Assembly: GCF_033807575.1 (NCBI RefSeq) | Contig: NC_084703.1 | Span: 5,890,001-5,954,000 of the forward strand | Length of the DNA stretch: 64,000 nucleotides | Direction of reading: 5' to 3' | Source: Cydia pomonella | Taxonomy: Eukaryota; Arthropoda; Insecta; Lepidoptera; Tortricidae | In this document: positions 59,655 to 64,000 of the stretch, one piece after another | How positions within the stretch are numbered: position 1 is the first letter of the stretch | Layout of the letters: every line of letters begins with the position of its first letter | Notes under the pieces: model-generated | Database searches by the model: none | What the model was told of the DNA's origin: nothing | What the model saw: only the letters and a program-made list of their open reading frames with translations | Program-made: the position numbers and the translations under genes

Positions 59655-60028
59655 GTGTGTGTTATTGAGGATCACGTTATAATGGCTAGGTGATGCTTTA
59701 AGAAAAACAACTTTTCCGGAAGACGAGGTTTAAGTCGCAGGTGATATTATATTGTTGCGATTACAGATGTGAAAAAAGCTTTCATAAACCTCCCGCGTCG
59801 TATGATGGATTGGACCCGGGTACGTCCTTAAACTACGTCCAAACGAGAGGTACGGGCATTGTGAATGTCATCTCGCTTTGTGTGGTAGGGCATAGCACAG
59901 CGATCTAGAGCAGAGCTCAACTGGGGAAGTACCTCCACCTCACAGAAAACTGTAGCCAAATAACACTAGACCCTACTCATAATGTTGTGTTCCTGCCGGT
60001 GAGTAAGGTTGCCAGAGCTCAACGAGGG
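59655..60028 (+). mobile_element. LINE 3' region, sense copy in inverted orientation
   Basis: Contains GATGGATTGGACCCGGGTAC, GAATGTCATCTCGCTTTGTG, CTTCCCCAGTTGAGC-type and GAGTAAGGTTGCCAGAGCTC. The last roughly 190 bp are the inverted copy of 59454-59650. Together with the left arm this forms a LINE tail whose upstream part is flipped. Confidence 0.7.
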
Positions 60029-60188
60029 TGCGGTGTGAAAAAAAAAGAAATGCCGTTGTGTTTATTATACTTCAATCGGAAAAACATATTTTATCATGTC
60101 ACTGTTTACCATTTAATTGTCCTTATTTAGGTAGGTATTGTATTTAGCTATTACAATCATTAGTTTCAAGTTGTTAATAAAAAAAATG

Positions 60189-60436
60189 TTTTTAATTTAC
60201 GCGGTTATCACATTGAAAGCGATCCTCCCGCCGGTCAGCGTTATGCATGAATAAAGCGATGTTTTGCTCACACATTGGAGCGGCGTGAGGATCCCCATTC
60301 AATGTGAAGATCTCCTAAGTATACCTATAGTTTTTAATTTACGCTGTTCTCACATTGCAGCGGATCCTCCCGCCGGTCAGCGCTATGCACGTATATAGCG
60401 GCAGAGCGGCGTGAGGATTCGAATCCAATTTGAAGA
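60189..60436. mobile_element. Two tandem copies of a GC-rich palindromic MITE
   Basis: Both copies (60189-60309 and 60330-60436) start TTTTTAATTTACGC. Both carry GATCCTCCCGCCGGTCAGCG and GCGGCGTGAGGAT, which pair as arms, with TCACATTG / CAATGTGA ends in the first. Confidence 0.65.
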
Positions 60437-60795
60437 TAAAAAGTTCTCCTAATTAAACTTACCAGTGGTTACTTGATTGTTTGAGTATATAGGTTCCGGT
60501 TCTGTTCTATGGTGTCATTAGATATACCGTTGCTGCAATCAATATATGAAACGCATTTCATTTAATAACTTGAAGGCCTAACCAACCATTTTGCATGTCT
60601 GTCATACTTGCTTTCCATTCAGCCTTTAAGGAAAATTTAACGTAAAATAAAACTTCATACTAATATCTCAACATGAACAACATGCCAGCATTCGACAGAC
60701 CTATTAATTTACCATAGGGAACATAGGGATGCAGCTACAGGAAAAAAATACATTACACGTCCGTCTTGGAGACTTGCATATTATGCAATATGTAA

Positions 60796-60890
60796 GCACA
60801 CGGAGCTCTCGTTCTACGCTCGTATTACGAATCGTAATTTACGATACGCTTACGCGTCTCAAACGTCTCTTACGATTACGCGCCGTGTGC
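60796..60890. mobile_element. Small MITE with GCACACGG ends
   Basis: GCACACGG at the left pairs with CCGTGTGC at the right. Inside, ATTACGAATCGTAATTTACG is self-complementary. Confidence 0.55.
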
Positions 60891-62072
60891 TGAGGGCCTT
60901 AGTCGATTGAGTACCCCTTTTTTTGAAGATACACAAATTTATACCCTCTTTTAGTATTTTTTTCTAAGAGCAATTGTTTTGCTGTATCAGGCGCAAGTGA
61001 GGCTTATTTTTGAATTTGGCCAAGAAAAGGGTTAAAAGAGTGATTTATCCTCTAGGGGTTCCATTTTTGCCTTTTGTACCTCAAACGTAGCAAGGTACGA
61101 AACCCTAAAGAAAGACAAACATCTCTCATTCTAAATAATTATATCAGATAACTGCATCCCTAAACTCTGACGGCGTTAAGTTTGCCTTAGTTTGACAATG
61201 TATGGTTGCGCCATATTTCACGCAAAACTTGGCGGGCGACTTAGCGTAGACGGAGTCTATATTCTACGATAATTTGGGTGTAGTGCTGTGTGTATTATAT
61301 ATATTATACGTCTGTAGAACGCATTAGAGTGAGGAGCACTAAGCAGCCACCAGAGATGAGCGAGGTAGCGATAATACTCGTAGCACTACAGCAACACTCT
61401 TAACTTATGATGTCTTTGCAATTAGGCTGGTACAAGGTTACAATCCTATCTTCCTAATATTGGTGCGCAATGGTGCACAAGTATCCATTCGTGTTCTTAT
61501 TGGTGGTTTGTTCTGGCACATCACTGGTTGAACCTCACCCTAATTACTGTAAATTATCATTTCTTCTGCAAATAAATTGTAATGCAGAAAATGATTTAAT
61601 TAATATTAATTAAGCATGGCAGTTCTTAGAGTTTTTTTACAGAGTCAAGGTTAGGCAAAGGAAGCGCCACAGATATTAAACTGTGATTTCATAACACGCC
61701 GATTTCTTCATGTGTACGCGTGACATATACACACACATTCACATCGGGTTGAGCGGAGTAAGCGGAGAATAGCTTAACCCGATAAATGAGTAGGTATGTT
61801 GTGTGCGTGCGAAATCGGTTTGTCCTGAAGTCACAACTTTATCTTAGCGGCTCTACCTCAGTCTACGAGTATCTGTTAATTCTGTGATGTTTTGGGTAGT
61901 TATGTAATTATTTACTGCATGAGTATAGAAGTAGTAGTTTGGAAAATTGGAATGTTAATTTTTTTTGTAATAATGATTCTTTGAATGATTTTTGTGACTG
62001 TTACGCAATTTCTAAATAACCTTAATGGCTGACTGAGTAAAGCAAAGTACTAAGACAACATGAATGTTACAG
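60891..62072. other. Non-coding stretch directly upstream of the first DIP2 exon seen
   Basis: No exon encoding a DMAP1-binding domain was found. The tract before 62073 ends in TGTTACAG, a weak pyrimidine tract. A CACACACATTCACA-type run sits near 61729. Confidence 0.45.
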
Positions 62073-62201
62073 AGGTCCGGCAGGAGGCGGTGCAGCAGGC
62101 GCTAGCAGAGATGCAGAACAGACCCAAGCCGTCGCTGCCCATGCCGTCGAAGCGGACCTCCATGATGGCTAAGAGCCCGGACAGAGAGCGGCACGACCTT
62201 T
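62073..62201 (+). CDS. Dip2: DIP2 internal exon, conserved SLPMPSKR segment
   Basis: Internal exon of disco-interacting protein 2. It is bounded by an acceptor ending ACAG and a donor GTAAGT at 62202, and reads V-R-Q-E-A-V-Q-Q-A-L-A-E-M then RPKPSLPMPSKRTSMM and A-K-S-P-D-R-E-R-H-D-L. The PMPSKR block is a hallmark of the linker between the DMAP1-binding domain and the first adenylate-forming domain of DIP2 proteins. The exon begins with two bases that complete a preceding codon and ends with one base (T) of the next codon. That T joins CA of the next exon to give Ser. Known family role: large conserved protein with an N-terminal DMAP1-binding domain and two acyl-CoA-synthetase-like domains, linked to axon patterning in flies and to diacylglycerol metabolism. 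An alternative acceptor two bases later (AGAG) is possible, so the first two bases are less certain. Confidence 0.9.
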
Positions 62202-62309
62202 GTAAGTACTTATTTAAATAACATATTCTAGAGGTGCAGCAGGAGGTCCTTAAAGATCACGACCCTTTTTAGTGCAAAGAGCTCCCTTAAGCCTTTACAA
62301 ATTTAGACC

Positions 62310-62412
62310 GGTATCTACCACCCGTGCCTCGGTGGTAGATACCTAAGTACTAGCGTCTTCCACGAATGCAAAAGACGCTGGTTCGATTCCAGCCCTAATC
62401 GCTGGAGGCCTT
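62310..62412 (+). mobile_element. tRNA-like SINE fragment in a DIP2 intron
   Basis: A perfect 13-bp stem (GGTATCTACCACC / GGTGGTAGATACC, 62310-62343) is followed by a B-box block AAGACGCTGGTTCGATTCCA and CTGGAGGCCTTG. The latter is shared with the SINE at 19019-19129. No A box is recognisable. Confidence 0.55.
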
Positions 62413-62648
62413 GATATTTTTTTATAGTGCATATGGTGCTGTTTTCCTGCACTGCGGGAATGTGCGGGCCATTATATACTGTAAAACGCTGTACCTATTC
62501 CCTTATGTCGTGTTTCAATTTAACGCCACTCGTAAATTTCTTACTTTCTGCACTTGTACCGTAAATAACTATTCTTTCGTATTCGTATTTCTAGATCAAG
62601 TCGGTCCTAACTTTTTGTTGGAACTTAACGTATCTTGTTTTCTTGTAG

Positions 62649-62879
62649 CATCAAGTTCAGACGAGGACTCCTGCGCGGGCGACACAGACCTCCCTCCTCC
62701 CCCCGAGCTGGGGTCACCCCCTGCGCGGCGGCCCGCCGCACCGCACCCTCGCTCACATCCGCATCCCCTCCCCCAACCCCCTCACCACCGCGAGAGGGAG
62801 CGGGAACGGGAGAGAGAGAAGAAACACGTGAGGGAGAGGACAGAGATAGATCTGTCGGAGATGACACATTTGCCTGCAT
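62649..62879 (+). CDS. Dip2: DIP2 internal exon, Ser/Asp, proline-rich and Arg-Glu repeat linker
   Basis: Second DIP2 exon in the window, after a 447-bp intron. Acceptor is CTTGTAG at 62642-62648 and donor is GTGAGT from 62880. It reads SSDEDSCAGDTDLPPPP, then a proline/histidine-rich stretch, then a run of alternating Arg-Glu (about five pairs, encoded by mixed GAG/GAA and AGG/CGG/CGA codons) followed by a KKH segment and ERTEIDLSEMTHLPA. Low complexity suggests a disordered linker. The acidic serine cluster after PSKR is where vertebrate DIP2 paralogues also carry an acidic Ser-rich stretch. The exon is strikingly GC-rich compared with the flanking introns. Both ends are phase 1: the final T joins AC of the next exon to make Tyr. 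Confidence 0.88.
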
Positions 62880-63183
62880 GTGAGTTTAAGTAATTTACTG
62901 TTTCTGGCCTGTCTTAGGGGATACTCCAGATTCATTACAGCGGCAGCGTATAGGTATCATATGGATGGAATTTTACATATCTGGGGTACAGGGGGCTTAA
63001 TCTGTTTAAGAATAGTTGGCCAGCGACTCATTTCAAAAACTGTTTTTTTTTTTTTGCGACAATTTTGCCTATTAGATAATTAAGCTTTCATTTTATTTCA
63101 TAGTAACTTCATGGCACAGTAAAACTTTTTTAAACAGGCGTGTATATTGTTGTATTGAAGTATACAAAAAAACGTATTTACAG

Positions 63184-63302
63184 ACATCCAACCGGACGTA
63201 ACACACACATCGGCCGGCGCGCGACGCGGCGGTGCGCTGGTCGCCGACCGTGTCGGGTGCTATCAATCAGACGATACCGGCACAGGGACCGGGCGATGGA
63301 AG
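63184..63302 (+). CDS. Dip2: DIP2 internal exon ending GRWK
   Basis: Third DIP2 exon. The acceptor is TTTACAG at 63177-63183 and the donor is GTACGT at 63303. Joined to the previous exon it reads Y-I-Q-P-D-V-T-H-T-S, then a Gly/Arg-rich stretch, then LVADRVGCYQSDD, TGTGTG and RWK. The end is phase 0, so it joins directly to VSAKIQQLLN of the next exon, giving the conserved DIP2 sequence around KVSAKIQQLL. It is 119 bp long and very GC-rich. Degenerate copies of it lie in the following intron (separate entry). Splice phases and the conserved join support the model; exact residues in the Gly/Arg-rich part are probably species-specific. Confidence 0.85.
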
Positions 63303-63505
63303 GTACGTCATTGTGCTGGCAACAGAGGTGACGCACACTTCGGCCGTGTCGGGTGCTACCAGTCCGTCGATACCGGCCCCGGGACTATAGGTACAGACGT
63401 AACAAACACATCGGTGGTCACACCGCGCGGCGGCGCCCTGGTCGCTGACCGTGTCCGATCCTATGAGCCTGACACCGGGCGCTCTACGAATTCATTAGGT
63501 ACGAA
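63303..63505 (+). pseudogene. Two decayed copies of the preceding DIP2 exon inside the intron
   Basis: The intron after the GRWK exon repeats that exon twice in degenerate form. Copy 2 (about 63325-63390) keeps the acgcacacttcggcc / gtgtcgggtgctacc blocks but has lost about 35 bases from the middle, which shifts the frame. Copy 3 (about 63390-63505) keeps the blocks around ctggtcgctgaccgtgtc. It is open from an ACAG acceptor-like site to a GTACGA donor-like site, reading DVTNTSVVTPRGGALVADRV. If copy 3 replaced the normal exon it would end one base out of phase for the next exon. So it looks like an exon-derived tandem duplication that has decayed, not a working alternative exon. I have not excluded use with another acceptor. 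Confidence 0.6.
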
Positions 63506-63633
63506 CAATTTAGAGAAAATCCAAAGGGAACTTTAAAAAAACCAGGAGATAGTATTTTACGAATCCGCAATAAATTTTCATTAGTTGGTCTGTCTTATTA
63601 TTTCCTTAGAATAACCATCCATCTCCTCACCAG

Positions 63634-63934
63634 GTATCAGCCAAGATTCAACAGCTGCTCAACACACTAAAGCGGCCAAAACGGCGACCTTTACCAGAGT
63701 TCTACGAGGACGATGACATCGAGCTTGAGATCGCGGCGAACCCCAAGGACCCCAACGCCCCCAAGCCCGAGGGTGGCACCATGACCCCAGCGGTGGGCGA
63801 GCAGCTGGTTGTCCCCGCTGGGCTCCCCAGGAACCTGGAGGCGGCGCTACAGAGATACGGCACGGCGTCGTTTAAAGCTAATGTGGCTACGGTTTTAGAC
63901 CCGAATGGGAAATTGAGTAACTCGCTTACTTATG
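63634..63934 (+). CDS. Dip2: DIP2 exon entering the first adenylate-forming domain (partial gene)
   Basis: Fourth DIP2 exon, after a 331-bp intron (acceptor CACCAG, donor GTGAGT at 63935). It reads VSAKIQQLLNTLKRPKR, then PLPEFYEDDDIELEIAA, NPKDPNAPKPEGGTM, and ends LEAALQRYGTASFKANV-ATVLDPNGK with LTYG. The AKIQQLLNTLKRPKRPL block and the LEAALQRYGT...VLD..GK..LTYG block are highly conserved between fly and human DIP2 and mark the start of the first AMP-binding (FAAL-like) domain. The last base is the first of a Gly codon, so the gene continues past the window. Most of the protein, including both adenylate-forming domains, lies downstream. The protein is cytoplasmic in known members. This is the most confidently identified coding sequence here. 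Confidence 0.95.
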
Positions 63935-64000
63935 GTGAGTTCTAGTGGACTAAGAAACATATTACATAGTTTAGGCAATAGATTCAGTTTGGCCAAGTGG

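Noticed and set aside
62625..62935. Opposite-strand and out-of-frame open frames over the DIP2 linker exon
   Set aside because: They are shadows of the GC-rich DIP2 exon; only the + frame matches conserved DIP2 sequence and splice phases.
1..64000. A CRISPR array or bacterial operon
   Set aside because: The tandem repeats are finger cassettes or a 176-bp satellite, spacers are not unique short units, and all recognised genes are split by introns.

Overview
This window is AT-rich eukaryotic DNA, most likely from a moth or butterfly (Lepidoptera). Three things point there. The protein at the right end is an insect-type disco-interacting protein 2 (DIP2). Genes are split by GT-AG introns. The long non-coding stretches are packed with small palindromic DNA transposons, tRNA-derived SINEs and LINE 3' tails of the kind that crowd lepidopteran genomes. 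I could not run a database search, so family names for repeats come from sequence structure and memory.

Layout. From 1 to about 45.9 kb I see no complete gene. This part holds many non-autonomous elements (hairpin MITEs, hAT-like elements with target-site duplications, Tc1/mariner relics, a Helitron-like 3' end), SINEs with RNA polymerase III boxes, LINE 3' ends and a 4 x 176-bp satellite at 34.9-35.6 kb. The only gene-like signals are one orphan + strand terminal exon candidate (39045-39166) and one uncharacterised minus-strand reading frame (43701-43997).

From 45.9 to 49.2 kb lies a minus-strand C2H2 zinc-finger gene of at least 259 residues and seven fingers. Its fifth finger is completed exactly across a 442-bp intron, which supports the gene model. 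Directly downstream of its stop is a roughly 2-kb array of about eleven cassettes, each derived from the last finger. Some are still open C-x2-C-x12-H-x4-H fingers and others are broken. Three carry a full 129-bp hairpin MITE that was duplicated with the cassette. This array is the most unusual structure in the window.

From 49.2 to 62.0 kb there is again transposon-rich non-coding DNA, including a LINE 3' end lying in inverted duplicate at 59.3-60.0 kb. From 62.07 kb to the end are four consecutive + strand exons of DIP2, joined in frame (phases 1, 1, 0). They run from the serine-rich linker to the start of the first adenylate-forming domain. The 5' exons encoding the DMAP1-binding domain were not found, so they lie upstream across a very long intron or were missed. 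In the first case the zinc-finger gene may be nested antisense inside DIP2. The last DIP2 intron holds two decayed copies of the preceding exon, so both genes show duplicated exon material in neighbouring non-coding DNA.
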